From contig RFGT01000034.1 of NCBI GenBank assembly GCA_003696975.1, positions 1-38,535 of the forward strand: DNA of 38,535 nt, read 5' to 3'. The position numbers and the translations under genes were made by a program. The notes under the pieces are model-generated. The model made no database searches. It was given only the letters and a program-made list of their open reading frames with translations, and was not told the origin of the DNA. The stretch is from Nitrospirota bacterium. GTDB taxonomy: Bacteria; Nitrospirota; Nitrospiria; Nitrospirales; UBA8639. Below are positions 7,653 through 16,562 of the stretch, piece after piece (positions within the stretch are counted from its first letter, which is position 1; every line of letters starts with the position of its first letter).

Positions 7653-8955
7653 GTCTCAGCTCCACCAATGTTTCGAGATGGGCGGTCTGGGGAAACATAT
7701 CAAAACTCTGCAGTCGAGTTAGCCGATAACCCGACCGACACAACCACGCAACATCACGCGCAAGCGCCGGAGCATCACAAGAAAGATACAGCACATGAGG
7801 ACAGTCACAGCGCGAAAGCGCTTGTAGGCCGTCACGGGTTAAGCCCCCGCGTGGTGGATTAAGGAGGAGAAGATCATACTCCTCGTTTCGGACTTGGGCG
7901 AAGACCCGTTCTGCCCGCGCATGACGGAACCGTACGTTTCGAATATGATTCAACGCCGCTGATTGTCGGGCATCACGGAGAGCGACGGGATTTTCTTCGA
8001 CCACCGTCACCCACGCCCCCTCACGGGCAAGCGACAGGCCAAGACAGCCTACCCCCGCAAACGCCTCCAATACTCGTCGTTGGGAGCAGACTCCAAGCCA
8101 TGCACGGATGGTATGGAAAATCATTTCATAGATAGGCCAATTCGCCTGCATAAATGAGCGATCACTGATGCGAAAGACACTTCCCGCAAATTGCTCATAG
8201 AGGCATTCCTCTCCCTCTCGCCAGCGCAATCGTCGAGAAGATGGGCCTTCTTTGGCCCCCACACACACAATACCCGTAACCGTGGGAATATCACGCAAAA
8301 GCGTAAACAGGGACTGGGCCTGATAATCGTGCTCGATGGCTCCCCGTACCTGAATGAGATGATTCCCAAACGCAAGCGAGGAACGGACCTCCACGGTTTC
8401 CACCCGACACGGTAGAGCCGGAACGTGATTCAATCGAGTTTGCAGAGCGTGCACCACCATTCGAAGCGATTCGGCAATCAAAAGACAATTGGCCGCAGGA
8501 ACCACTTGGTGGGTCCGTGCCTGGTGAAACCCCAATTGCGCACCCTTTCCCTTCTGAGGATCGGCCGGAAGTACAGCAAATCGGACCCACCGTCGATAGT
8601 TAAACGGAAACGGTGATGGGATGGGAGGCGAGAGAGAGGGGACCTCCACCTTTCCAATGCGCGTAAAGGCCTCATAGAGCAGGGCCTGCTTGTAACGCAA
8701 TTGGGCCTCATATTTGATATGCTGAAACTGGCATCCACCGCACCACCCATATTGCGGACAGGGGGCTTCAATTCGATCGGGCGAAGTCTCAAGGAGTTTC
8801 GCGATGGTACCCATTTGGTACCCTCGGTGCATCGAGCCTGAAGCAATGGTCAGAACTTCGCCAGGAATACTCCCGGGCACGAACGTCACCAAAGACCCTA
8901 CATGGGTCATACCCCACCCGCCGGAAATCAGCCGCTCAATCTGGACCGTCGTCAT
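7645..8955 (-). CDS. rlmD: 23S rRNA uracil-5 methyltransferase (RlmD/RumA family)
   Basis: A 436-residue SAM-dependent enzyme of the TrmA/RlmD group, which makes 5-methyluridine in RNA. It has an N-terminal TRAM domain (residues 1-55) and Fe-S ligands in APCPQYGWCGGCQF (Cys66, 72, 75), with Cys157 probably the fourth. The SAM-binding motif is EAFAGVGCLGLSLA. LLNPPRGG and the catalytic cysteine in LYLSCDAPALARD complete the active site. Cluster cysteines and the TRAM domain point to RlmD rather than TrmA, but the exact target uridine (1939 or 747) cannot be read from sequence. It lies between ntrX and purM; the ribosome-binding site is weak. Confidence 0.9.
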   Translation of the reverse strand: MTTVQIERLISGGWGMTHVGSLVTFVPGSIPGEVLTIASGSMHRGYQMGTIAKLLETSPDRIEAPCPQYGWCGGCQFQHIKYEAQLRYKQALLYEAFTRIGKVEVPSLSPPIPSPFPFNYRRWVRFAVLPADPQKGKGAQLGFHQARTHQVVPAANCLLIAESLRMVVHALQTRLNHVPALPCRVETVEVRSSLAFGNHLIQVRGAIEHDYQAQSLFTLLRDIPTVTGIVCVGAKEGPSSRRLRWREGEECLYEQFAGSVFRISDRSFMQANWPIYEMIFHTIRAWLGVCSQRRVLEAFAGVGCLGLSLAREGAWVTVVEENPVALRDARQSAALNHIRNVRFRHARAERVFAQVRNEEYDLLLLNPPRGGLTRDGLQALSRCDCPHVLYLSCDAPALARDVAWLCRSGYRLTRLQSFDMFPQTAHLETLVELRRD

Positions 8956-8997
8956 GGTGCCCTGCGGACAGGCGCCCGTGATAGATCCGAGGATGTG

Positions 8998-10371
8998 TTA
9001 GGGTTCTGGACGTAATTCGACATTGAGGAGTTTGATCTTTCGATGAAGGTGGCTGCGTTCGATCTTGAGATCGTCGGCTGTTTTGGACACATTCCAGTTA
9101 TTTTCTCGTAGTCGATGGGTGATGTATTCCCGCTCAAATGCGTTGCGTGCCTCGCGAAGAGACTCAAATGCTTCCGTAGGTGTCACCCGGTTGAAGAATG
9201 GGGTCGCCGAGCCCGGCAACAGCGACACCACATCCGCTGTGTCAATGCAAGGCTTGGGCACCATAATCACCAAGCGTTCGACAAAATTTTTGAGCTCCCG
9301 AACGTTCCCCGGCCAGTCATGACATTGCAGAACTTTGAGCGCCTCGTCAGAAATAGTTTTCTGTCGGATTCCTTGTTCCTCGGCATGGACCCTCAGGAAA
9401 TACCGTGTAAGCGCGGGGATATCTTCGCGGCGGTCACGAAGAGGAGGAACTTCAATGGGAAGCACATTCAATCGATAAAACAGATCCTCTCGAAACGCCC
9501 CCTTTTCAATCTCTTGCGGAAGGTTTTTGTTGGAAGCCGCAATGATGCGGACATTGACCTTGACGAGTTTCACACCACCGACCCGAGTAAATTGCTGCTC
9601 TTGCAAGACCCGCAGAATTTTGGCTTGAGTGGGCAGGCTCATATCGCCAATCTCGTCGAGAAACAAAGTTCCCCCATCAGCCAAATCAAACTTTCCCTTT
9701 TTTTGGGAAACGGCTCCGGTAAAGGCGCCTCGTTCATGTCCGAAGAGTTCGACTTCAATCAACGTTTCGGGAATGGCTGCACAGTTTACTTCAACAAATG
9801 GCCGGTGCCGACGAGGACTTTGCCAATGGATCGCTCGTGCTACAAGCTCTTTTCCTGTTCCATTTTCCCCGGAAATCAAGACCCGACTGTGTGTTGGGGC
9901 AATCGCGGCAATTTGCTGCCGGAGTTTTTGCATGGGTGGCGAAGAGCCCACAAGTTCCCAGTGGCGTTCGACTTGCGTCCGCAGATTCAGATTTTCCTCT
10001 TCGAGCTTCTGCTGGTGGAGAGCATTGCGCACAAGAATGATGACCTTCTCCATATCGAGAGGCTTTTCCAGATAATCAAAGGCTCCTAGTTTTGTCGCTT
10101 TGACCGCAGTTTCCACGGATCCATGACCAGACATCATAATGACCATAATGCGGGGAAACTCTTGGCGAACGTGCTGCAAGGTTTCCAACCCATCCATTTC
10201 TGGCATCCAGATATCCAAAAGCACCAAATCGGGCGGATCAGCACGGATCACCTGAAGCGCTTCAGCCCCGTTTTTGGCGAGCAAAACCTCATAACCTTCG
10301 TCTTCCAGAATGCTGCTCAAGGTATTCAAAATCGACGGCTCATCATCCACGATGCAAATGGTACCCGACAC
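8998..10371 (-). CDS. ntrX: Sigma-54-dependent response regulator NtrX
   Basis: A 457-residue regulator with three domains. The receiver spans residues 1-120, with phospho-acceptor Asp53 in LVLLDIWMPEMDG. The AAA+ domain spans about 140-375, with Walker A GENGTGKE (168-175), the sigma-54 contact GAFTGA (215-220) and LFLDE (236-240). A Fis-type helix-turn-helix ends the protein (NWNVSKTADDLKIERSHLHR). The tail and the neighbouring NtrY kinase identify NtrX rather than NtrC. The start is a GTG with GGAGG five bases upstream. In other bacteria NtrYX responds to nitrogen or redox state and the envelope. The targets here are unknown, and no sigma-54 promoter was recognised near amt. Confidence 0.93.
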   Translation of the reverse strand: MSGTICIVDDEPSILNTLSSILEDEGYEVLLAKNGAEALQVIRADPPDLVLLDIWMPEMDGLETLQHVRQEFPRIMVIMMSGHGSVETAVKATKLGAFDYLEKPLDMEKVIILVRNALHQQKLEEENLNLRTQVERHWELVGSSPPMQKLRQQIAAIAPTHSRVLISGENGTGKELVARAIHWQSPRRHRPFVEVNCAAIPETLIEVELFGHERGAFTGAVSQKKGKFDLADGGTLFLDEIGDMSLPTQAKILRVLQEQQFTRVGGVKLVKVNVRIIAASNKNLPQEIEKGAFREDLFYRLNVLPIEVPPLRDRREDIPALTRYFLRVHAEEQGIRQKTISDEALKVLQCHDWPGNVRELKNFVERLVIMVPKPCIDTADVVSLLPGSATPFFNRVTPTEAFESLREARNAFEREYITHRLRENNWNVSKTADDLKIERSHLHRKIKLLNVELRPEP

Positions 10372-10411
10372 AGCCCCCTCCTTGGTTCTCGACTTCTCTG
10401 CGGCAATCGCG

Positions 10412-10440
10412 AAGTAAACAGGGAAACGCTTTGTTTACTT
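10412..10440. repeat. Perfect 9-base inverted repeat between ntrY and ntrX
   Basis: AAGTAAACA (10412-10420) and TGTTTACTT (10432-10440) pair perfectly around an 11-base spacer, in the 172-base gap between the ntrY stop and the ntrX start. It has no T-run on either side, so it is not an intrinsic terminator. It could be a protein-binding site or an mRNA hairpin that sets the NtrX/NtrY ratio. Confidence 0.6.
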
Positions 10441-10543
10441 ACTCTGATGAGCCTATTCCGTCAAGGTGGAACAACGTATACCCATAGACTATCTCTCTAT
10501 TAGGTAACCGTTCGGATAGGGCTTATGCCACCCTCAGCCTTCC

Positions 10544-12829
10544 TCAAGCCAACGGAAGTTCAAGGGTAAAAGTTGCTCCTGTTGGCTGATTATTGGTCAC
10601 ATAGATACTGCCATTGTGATCGGTGACAATACGGTGCACGATGGCCAATCCCAAGCCAGTCCCTGCCCGTTTCTTGGAGAAATAGGGTGTAAAGAGCTTT
10701 TTGTAGTCTTCTGCCCGAATCCCCGGCCCCTCATCCGCCACCTTAATCACGGCCTTGTGATGTTTCCACTCGGCTATCGTGGTCACCCACACGTGTCCTT
10801 TTTGTTCCATCGCTTGAATGGCATTGTCAAAAAGATTCACAAACACGCGACGCATTTGTTCTCGGTCCACATTGATGGGGGGCATAGACGGGTCAAACGT
10901 CAAGACAAATTGAATATCCCGATGGGCTCCTGTGTACAAGGCGACCACCTTTTCGATAATCTCATGGAGCGATTCCCGAGACATGTGAGGCGCGGGCAAC
11001 CGGGCGAACTTGGAGAATTCGTCAATGAGATGTTTCAAGCTTCCCACTTCATTGATGATAACACTTGTCGATTGCTCAAAAATCTCATTGAAGTCGGAAG
11101 CGTGTTCGAAATATTTCTTGCGCAGCCGTTGAGCAGCTAACTGGATTGGGGTCAGGGGATTTTTGATTTCATGAGCGATCCGCTGCGCCACCTCCTGCCA
11201 GGCCGCTACCTTTTGCGCCTTGAGCAATTCCGTCCGGTCTTCAAACACGAACACAAACCCCAGATCCTTGCCAGTCTCATTTTTCATGCGGGAGACGTTT
11301 AAGCCAATCGTCAACACTCTCCCCTGCACCTCCATCTGCCCATCCAGAGAGAAACTATCATAGCCATCCACAAGAATCCGGTCGTACGCTTCGAGAAACA
11401 GATTCCACTCATGCGCCTTGCAGACATCAAACACGGGACGCCCACGCACATCCTCGGCTTGCACTCCGAGAATTCGTTCGGCTGAGTGGTTGAATGTCGT
11501 AATGCACGAACCCGTATCAACGGAGAGCACTCCCGAAGCAATAGTTTCAACGACAGCCTCCGTATAGGCCCGGCGTCGTTCAGCTTCAAGATTTGATTGG
11601 ACCAGTGATTGATTGGCTTCTTCAAGCTTGGTCTTACTTGTGAGAAGATCAGCCGTCATTCGATTAAACGATTCGACCAGTGTGCCAATTTCGTCGGCAG
11701 CTTTCACATCAATTCGCACGGTGAGATCGCCTCTCGCCACAGCCTCCGTCCCTTCGGCCAACTTCTGGATAGGGACTGTAATCCCTCGTGCGACATAGAA
11801 ACCGAACCAGGTGGCACTAAACAACAGCAGCACGGTTATCAAGGCAACAAATAAATAGGCCCCGGCGCGAATGGGATTTTCCATGGCCTTAATTTGACGA
11901 AAATCCATATACTGATGAGCAATACCTTCCATCTTGGCGAGTAAGGATTCAGGGACATAGGCGTCGACGACAACAACGCCATCGATTCCCTGACCAGTGG
12001 CATTCGAAAGAATGGGCACGGCTGCCCGAATTAATCGGCCAATTGGCGCCTCTTGAACGGAAGTCAGTTCTTGTTGAGAGTCCAGTACCTCAAGTACGAT
12101 TTGCCCAACAGGGAGGTTAAGAGCAGATTGTGGGACCTCAGGGTCGACGGCTCGGGCCAGGGTTTCCAGTTTGTGTGAAAAGACCTCTATCCCAGCGAGG
12201 TTGAACTCCGCCCGTTTTCGTGCCATCGCCGCCAACAGGAGTTCTCGATGTTCAGGAAGCAGCAGGTCTTCACGAAAAATCTCTTTACTGATCGATCGAG
12301 CACTCTTAACGGCCAGAGCCGTGTGTCCTTCATGATACATCCGGGCAATCTCTTCGGAATCTTTCAGGACTCGTTCGATTTGATCGTTAAACCAAATCCG
12401 CATAACCTCTCCGATGACCCCACTGGCGACAAAGGCGAGCAACACCGTAGGGATCAACGAAAATCCGATGAAGGCAGCAATAAGCTTGGTGCGAAATCCA
12501 GACCCCAGCAACCGATGACGTCGTTCAAAATACGCTTTGATCAGGTTGCGAGAGAGGAGAAGGGTGAGGACCACTACCCCTACCACATCGAGGTACACCA
12601 GAAACAGCACCATCGCATAACTTGCACTTGGTAAAATCGAATTGGGTTTGACGTTGACCCCATATCGAGCGTAGTACAGTGTAAATGCCAGGCAAGGAAC
12701 GAGGAGCAGAAGAACGACCCATACGGGTCGCAGGTGAAGGCTACCAGGTTTGGGTATCAAGGCTGCTTTATCGTGTAGGTAGTTGCCGTCACGTCTTAAG
12801 CGGAAAAGCCACCGCGACAGAATTGACAT
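10544..12829 (-). CDS. ntrY: Sensor histidine kinase NtrY
   Basis: A 761-residue membrane kinase. Three membrane helices lie near residues 36-56, 71-93 and 117-140, then an extracytoplasmic region to about 322 and a fourth helix at 323-347. HAMP follows (about 348-400), then PAS (about 420-525), HisKA with His553 in RIAHEIKNPLTPIQLAAQRL, and HATPase with NLFDNAIQAM, ADEGPGI and GTGLGLAIV. This multi-helix plus HAMP-PAS layout is that of NtrY. It phosphorylates NtrX, encoded 172 bases downstream. All catalytic motifs are intact. Confidence 0.94.
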   Translation of the reverse strand: MSILSRWLFRLRRDGNYLHDKAALIPKPGSLHLRPVWVVLLLLVPCLAFTLYYARYGVNVKPNSILPSASYAMVLFLVYLDVVGVVVLTLLLSRNLIKAYFERRHRLLGSGFRTKLIAAFIGFSLIPTVLLAFVASGVIGEVMRIWFNDQIERVLKDSEEIARMYHEGHTALAVKSARSISKEIFREDLLLPEHRELLLAAMARKRAEFNLAGIEVFSHKLETLARAVDPEVPQSALNLPVGQIVLEVLDSQQELTSVQEAPIGRLIRAAVPILSNATGQGIDGVVVVDAYVPESLLAKMEGIAHQYMDFRQIKAMENPIRAGAYLFVALITVLLLFSATWFGFYVARGITVPIQKLAEGTEAVARGDLTVRIDVKAADEIGTLVESFNRMTADLLTSKTKLEEANQSLVQSNLEAERRRAYTEAVVETIASGVLSVDTGSCITTFNHSAERILGVQAEDVRGRPVFDVCKAHEWNLFLEAYDRILVDGYDSFSLDGQMEVQGRVLTIGLNVSRMKNETGKDLGFVFVFEDRTELLKAQKVAAWQEVAQRIAHEIKNPLTPIQLAAQRLRKKYFEHASDFNEIFEQSTSVIINEVGSLKHLIDEFSKFARLPAPHMSRESLHEIIEKVVALYTGAHRDIQFVLTFDPSMPPINVDREQMRRVFVNLFDNAIQAMEQKGHVWVTTIAEWKHHKAVIKVADEGPGIRAEDYKKLFTPYFSKKRAGTGLGLAIVHRIVTDHNGSIYVTNNQPTGATFTLELPLA

Positions 12830-13131
12830 GGTTCACTTCCCACGGCTTATGCAGGCGAATGCAGTCAGGCAACCTAGCTAGAGTGGGAGCCCGTTTCTTC
12901 TGTTGGGCCAAACAGTCTAATGCCCTCCAACTCGTTTAGGGGCAATTCAAAACCACGTCCTTCGATCCCTCTCACCAGTCCCGCTATTGTAAGCAGAACC
13001 GTTGCAGATTGAAATGGGAATGTGTTCTTGGTACTCGATGGAAATAGAGAACAACTGTCTCCAACAGTGAAAACGGTGGCTTAAGGAGGAGGGATACGAA
13101 GAGCAAACACGTGAAGGGAGTGCACACCAGA
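12830..13131. other. Gene-free region between DUF1844 and ntrY
   Basis: About 300 bases with no credible coding frame. On the minus strand it should contain the ntrY promoter, but I found no convincing hexamers. A small perfect hairpin ACTGT/ACAGT lies at 13054-13068. Confidence 0.5.
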
Positions 13132-13533
13132 CTATTTCGACGTTAATTCGACATATTTCATCCGTAATGTATACAGTAAGTCCTCAAGGACAGTTTTTTC
13201 TTCAGATGTCAAATTGCCATGAGTCTTCGTTTCCAAGATCGACAAAATATCGATGATTTCTTTGGCTTGTGGCAGGTTCACAGGCGTATCCGGCTGATCA
13301 GGAGTCAACTTTTCACCCATGAACATCAATGCGGAGGTTCCTAAAGAAAACACAAAGGAGGAAAAAGTGACCGGGAGTTTCTCTGTATGTCTGTCGTCCG
13401 AAGATGGAGTACCTGCTGCTTGTGGTCCGCGGGTGGTCGTCGCGGATTGATCCGATGAGGAGGTATCGTGATCTCTTTTGACAGCCCCTCGCCGATCGCG
13501 AATAACGAAACCTCTTTCCTCGGACTCTGTCAT
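13132..13533 (-). CDS. DUF1844 family protein
   Basis: A 133-residue protein. The N-terminal 50 residues are charged and low in complexity. The C-terminal 80 match the DUF1844 pattern: FSSFVFSLGTSALMFMGE, NLPQAKEIIDILSILETKTH, GNLTSEEKTVLEDLLYTLRM, then KYVEL. The family is widespread in Nitrospirota, delta-proteobacteria and Planctomycetes and has no known function. The long N-terminal tail is unlike the usual shorter members. AGGAG lies 12 bases before the ATG. The gene diverges from mazG. Confidence 0.85.
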   Translation of the reverse strand: MTESEERGFVIRDRRGAVKRDHDTSSSDQSATTTRGPQAAGTPSSDDRHTEKLPVTFSSFVFSLGTSALMFMGEKLTPDQPDTPVNLPQAKEIIDILSILETKTHGNLTSEEKTVLEDLLYTLRMKYVELTSK

Positions 13534-13657
13534 TGGTTTTTTATTCTCCTTGTCCTATATTTCCTCTATTCTTCCTTCTGTCGGTTACGACATTTACGGT
13601 ATCACACACATATTTTTCTTCGCAACATGGTAGCGCATCCCTTGGTGTTTGCTGGAA

Positions 13658-13685
13658 TTGCAGCGCCGCCCAAAACTCGTATAAT
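13658..13685 (+). promoter_or_regulatory. Candidate mazG promoter
   Basis: TTGCAG (13658-13663) and a perfect TATAAT (13680-13685) are 16 bases apart, about 30 bases before the mazG start and its AAGGAG ribosome-binding site. The leader would be short, about 24 bases. Confidence 0.55.
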
Positions 13686-13715
13686 AAGAGTCTACCTACT
13701 CAATAGAAGGAGAGT

Positions 13716-14600
13716 ATGTCTCAATCGTTTGACGCCTTGGTTGAAGTAATCGCTCAACTTCGGGGTCCCAATGGATGCCCATGGGATGCCAAACAGACTC
13801 ATGCCTCGCTGCAATCGTATCTCCTGGAGGAAGCTTACGAGGTACTCGATGCGCTCGAAGCCCCCGACTCTCCAGCCCTGAAAGAGGAATTGGGAGATCT
13901 CCTCTTGCAGATTCTCTTACACGCCCAGATTGCTGCAGAAGGCGGTCGATTTACTATTGAAGACGTAATCCGTATCCTTATCGAGAAATTGATTCGGCGT
14001 CATCCTCATGTCTTCAAGCCCGACCCACAACAGTCAAATCCATTGCTCCCCGAGCAGATCAGCCAACAGTGGGAAGCCATTAAACAACATGAACGGCAGC
14101 ACCAGGAAGGCGAGAAATCATTGCTGGACGGAGTGCCTCAAACGCTTCCAGCCTTGCTTCGTGCCTATCAGATTCAAAGGCGTGTCTCTCGAGTAGGATT
14201 CGACTGGCAGGCGCCTCGCCAAGTCGTGGACAAATTGCATGAAGAACTTGAGGAACTCCGAAAGATTGTGGAAGCACTGCCTGGAGATTCCTCAAAAGAT
14301 TTAGAAAATGACCACACCCATCAAGCTATCGAGCGAGAGTTTGGCGATGTCCTGTTTACGATCGCCAACCTCGCCAGGTTCCTCCATGTGAATCCTGAAG
14401 CGGCTCTTCGAAAGGCTACCAAACGATTTACTACTCGTTTTCAGTATATGGAGCAACACGTGCGAAAAGCCGGCAAATCTCTGAACACCCTCCAGCCAGA
14501 AGAGTGGGAGGCCTTGTGGCAAGAAGCCAAGCAGCAGGAGGCACAGGAACATCCCAGGCAAGTGTTCACCCAGAAAGAAAGGAACACAACCCGCTTATGA
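13716..14600 (+). CDS. mazG: Nucleoside triphosphate pyrophosphohydrolase MazG
   Basis: A 294-residue protein with the two MazG repeats. The first has LRGPNGCPWDAKQTHASL and metal ligands in LLEEAYEVLDAL and EELGDLLLQ (Glu38, 39, 42, 58, Asp61). The second has HEELEELRK and EREFGDVLF (Glu176, 177, 180, 208, Asp211). MazG hydrolyses non-canonical and canonical NTPs to NMP and pyrophosphate, cleaning the nucleotide pool. The protein is about 30 residues longer than E. coli MazG, with a charged C-terminal tail. AAGGAG lies three bases before the ATG. The stop overlaps the next start as ATGA. Confidence 0.95.
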   Translation: MSQSFDALVEVIAQLRGPNGCPWDAKQTHASLQSYLLEEAYEVLDALEAPDSPALKEELGDLLLQILLHAQIAAEGGRFTIEDVIRILIEKLIRRHPHVFKPDPQQSNPLLPEQISQQWEAIKQHERQHQEGEKSLLDGVPQTLPALLRAYQIQRRVSRVGFDWQAPRQVVDKLHEELEELRKIVEALPGDSSKDLENDHTHQAIEREFGDVLFTIANLARFLHVNPEAALRKATKRFTTRFQYMEQHVRKAGKSLNTLQPEEWEALWQEAKQQEAQEHPRQVFTQKERNTTRL

Positions 14601-15232
14601 ATTCCCCAGAATCCCGGCAGCAGGGCGAAACCCGCAAAGGGTTGCATCCCGCCATTGTCATTTTTGGGATTATCATTGGCCTTTGGATCTTCATTCAAGC
14701 TATTATCCCTAAATCCAAAGATATACAACCACCACAAGGCGGAGCTCCGGCTTCCGCCAAAGCCAAGACGCTGCTCAAGGAAGCTAGTACAGCCCATGTC
14801 CCACCGTTTAAGGTCACCGCCCGCATTCCGGAGATGAATGCGGTAAGTCTGCTAGTTCCCGCACAAACGACAAACACCCAAATTGTAGCCCTGTTAATGT
14901 ACCTTCGCGCAGCCCGTCTTGACGGGACACTTTCATCAAAGATCCCACCAACCACACCTGGAAATGAGCTGGATGACTTTGCCATCGCAGATATTTACAT
15001 TTTCTCCGATCCCCAGTACGCAGTGAAGGAAGCCATCGAAATCCTCGCCATGGGCGCGCATACACCCGGGGAGTTCTATTCCAGCACGATCCCCTATGAA
15101 GTCGCCATGGAACAGGTCCGGGGCCACTACATTGTGGACGTGAACAACAAAACTCGACCTGAGCAGGCCACATTAGGATTTGGTGAGGAAACGACGGGCG
15201 TGTATTCCAAACACTATTTACCCTTGTTTTAA
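14597..15232 (+). CDS. Unknown protein with one N-terminal membrane anchor
   Basis: A 211-residue protein whose ATG overlaps the mazG stop (ATGA), a strong sign of coupled translation; the open frame upstream lies inside mazG. Residues 19-38 (HPAIVIFGIIIGLWIFIQAI) form a single membrane segment, followed by a proline/alanine-rich linker and a soluble domain. I do not recognise the domain. Notable stretches are VSLLVPAQTTNTQIVALLMY, DDFAIADIYIFSDPQYAVKE and ATLGFGEETTGVYSKHYLPLF. The anchor would place the C-terminal domain outside the inner membrane if the N-terminus stays in the cytosol. Function unknown. Confidence 0.8.
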   Translation: MNSPESRQQGETRKGLHPAIVIFGIIIGLWIFIQAIIPKSKDIQPPQGGAPASAKAKTLLKEASTAHVPPFKVTARIPEMNAVSLLVPAQTTNTQIVALLMYLRAARLDGTLSSKIPPTTPGNELDDFAIADIYIFSDPQYAVKEAIEILAMGAHTPGEFYSSTIPYEVAMEQVRGHYIVDVNNKTRPEQATLGFGEETTGVYSKHYLPLF

Positions 15233-15287
15233 CTGCCCTCCCTGTATGGCCCTTTCCTGATATTAAGGAAGGCGCCAAAAGCCGAGG

Positions 15288-15695
15288 CTAAAGCTTGACT
15301 TTCTCTTTGATCTCTTGACGAAGCCGGGCTGCTTCCTGCCGCATCCAGGCTTCAAGCCTGGGAGCAAGATACGCCAACGGTCCATTAAACGGGTCGATCA
15401 TTACGTCTCGCCGTTCGTCGAACATTCCTTCCTCGTTGGCGATTTGGAGTTTCTGATGGGCAAGAGCGCTGGACAGAATTTGATTCACACGGAGCTGCTG
15501 CCCGGGCGAACCAGGAGGCAGTTGCAAGATCTTGTCCTTAAACACGCCCAATTCTTCCTCCAGACTAATTTTTACACGAACACCCTGCGGAGTTGGCCAC
15601 GAAGGACGTTGGACGGAAAAGTCATAGGACAGGCAGGGCTCTCGTGGTTCCCGATAAGGGCCAAGGACATTCAAAATCGTAAATGGATTAGCCAT
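15288..15695 (-). CDS. Conserved-looking hypothetical protein
   Basis: A 135-residue soluble protein starting MANPFTILNVLGPYREPREP. The frame is open upstream into the rhodanese gene, but GGGAG lies four bases before the ATG at 15695, so that start fits best. The middle contains VRVKISLEEELGVFKDKILQ and NQILSSALAHQKLQIANEEG, and the C-terminus is charged and probably helical (MRQEAARLRQEIKEKVKL). No known domain is recognised. It follows the rhodanese gene by 37 bases on the same strand. Confidence 0.7.
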   Translation of the reverse strand: MANPFTILNVLGPYREPREPCLSYDFSVQRPSWPTPQGVRVKISLEEELGVFKDKILQLPPGSPGQQLRVNQILSSALAHQKLQIANEEGMFDERRDVMIDPFNGPLAYLAPRLEAWMRQEAARLRQEIKEKVKL

Positions 15696-15732
15696 GCAAC
15701 TCCCACTCCACAAAGGCAAGACTGACCGGATT

Positions 15733-16359
15733 CTACCGCCGTGAAGCTTTGCGCGACTCAATCTGGACAAGGCTCGCTGGTCCCTCCTGCTCAAGAGGGC
15801 CGCGCCACTGTTGTAGACCACCCTTCATGACAGATAGATTGACATATCCCTGCCGACTCAAGAATTCGCAAGCGAGACGGCTCCGGTCGCCAGTTGAACA
15901 ATACATTACTACCTGTTTGCCCTGTCGAGGTATCTCGGCTCGATACCGCTGTTCGAGCTCCTCTACCGGAAGGAGAAGGGCACCGGGCAGATGTGCGTGC
16001 GAGAATTCTTTCAGGGTTCGCACATCCACCAATACAATCTCCTGACGAGACGGTGCCGAAAGCAAGCTGCGGACTTCCTCAACGGACAGTTCGCGATACA
16101 ACCGTCCAGAGCGAATTAAGTCAGCATCCAGTGTTTCTCCAGAGGCGACGGCAGCCACAAGGATTCGAAGTTGTTCCACTGCTTCGGTCAGCCGTCTCGT
16201 TACCTCTCGAACCTTGCTTTCCGTTTCATAGTCATGTTGCTTGAGGCGCTGAACTTCGCTGCCCAGTTTGAGAGTGCGCCACAAGGACATGGTTGCTACT
16301 ACACTGCTCACAGCCGCCAACCCGAGCCCCAATTTATCCATTTTAGTAAAAAGCTTCAC
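15733..16359 (-). CDS. Membrane-anchored rhodanese-domain protein
   Basis: A 208-residue protein with an N-terminal hydrophobic helix (residues 9-27), a predicted coiled coil (about 34-70) and a single rhodanese domain (about 90-190). The active-site loop is CSTGDRS with the catalytic Cys154, and the substrate-side motif VDVRTLKEFSHAHLPGALLL is intact. Rhodanese domains carry persulfide sulfur or act in redox sensing. The start is uncertain: a GTG at 16359 or ATG 16341, neither with a strong ribosome-binding site. It lies downstream of tRNA-Pro and ald on the same strand. Confidence 0.88.
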   Translation of the reverse strand: MKLFTKMDKLGLGLAAVSSVVATMSLWRTLKLGSEVQRLKQHDYETESKVREVTRRLTEAVEQLRILVAAVASGETLDADLIRSGRLYRELSVEEVRSLLSAPSRQEIVLVDVRTLKEFSHAHLPGALLLPVEELEQRYRAEIPRQGKQVVMYCSTGDRSRLACEFLSRQGYVNLSVMKGGLQQWRGPLEQEGPASLVQIESRKASRR

Positions 16360-16468
16360 TCACTATCTATCGCGGAGGTACGGTTTCTCCCCCTCCGGAG
16401 GATCTCACCACTCTAGCCTGCGGACTTTCGACCACTAGCGGCCAAGGGAATGGCCATGGAAAGGGAGA

Positions 16469-16545
<77 letters not shown>

Positions 16546-16562
16546 GCCGTACTTGCTGTTAC

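Noticed and set aside
9115-10089. A 324-codon plus-strand open frame opposite ntrX
   Set aside because: It is antisense to intact AAA+ and receiver motifs. Its protein looks non-natural and it has no credible start signal.
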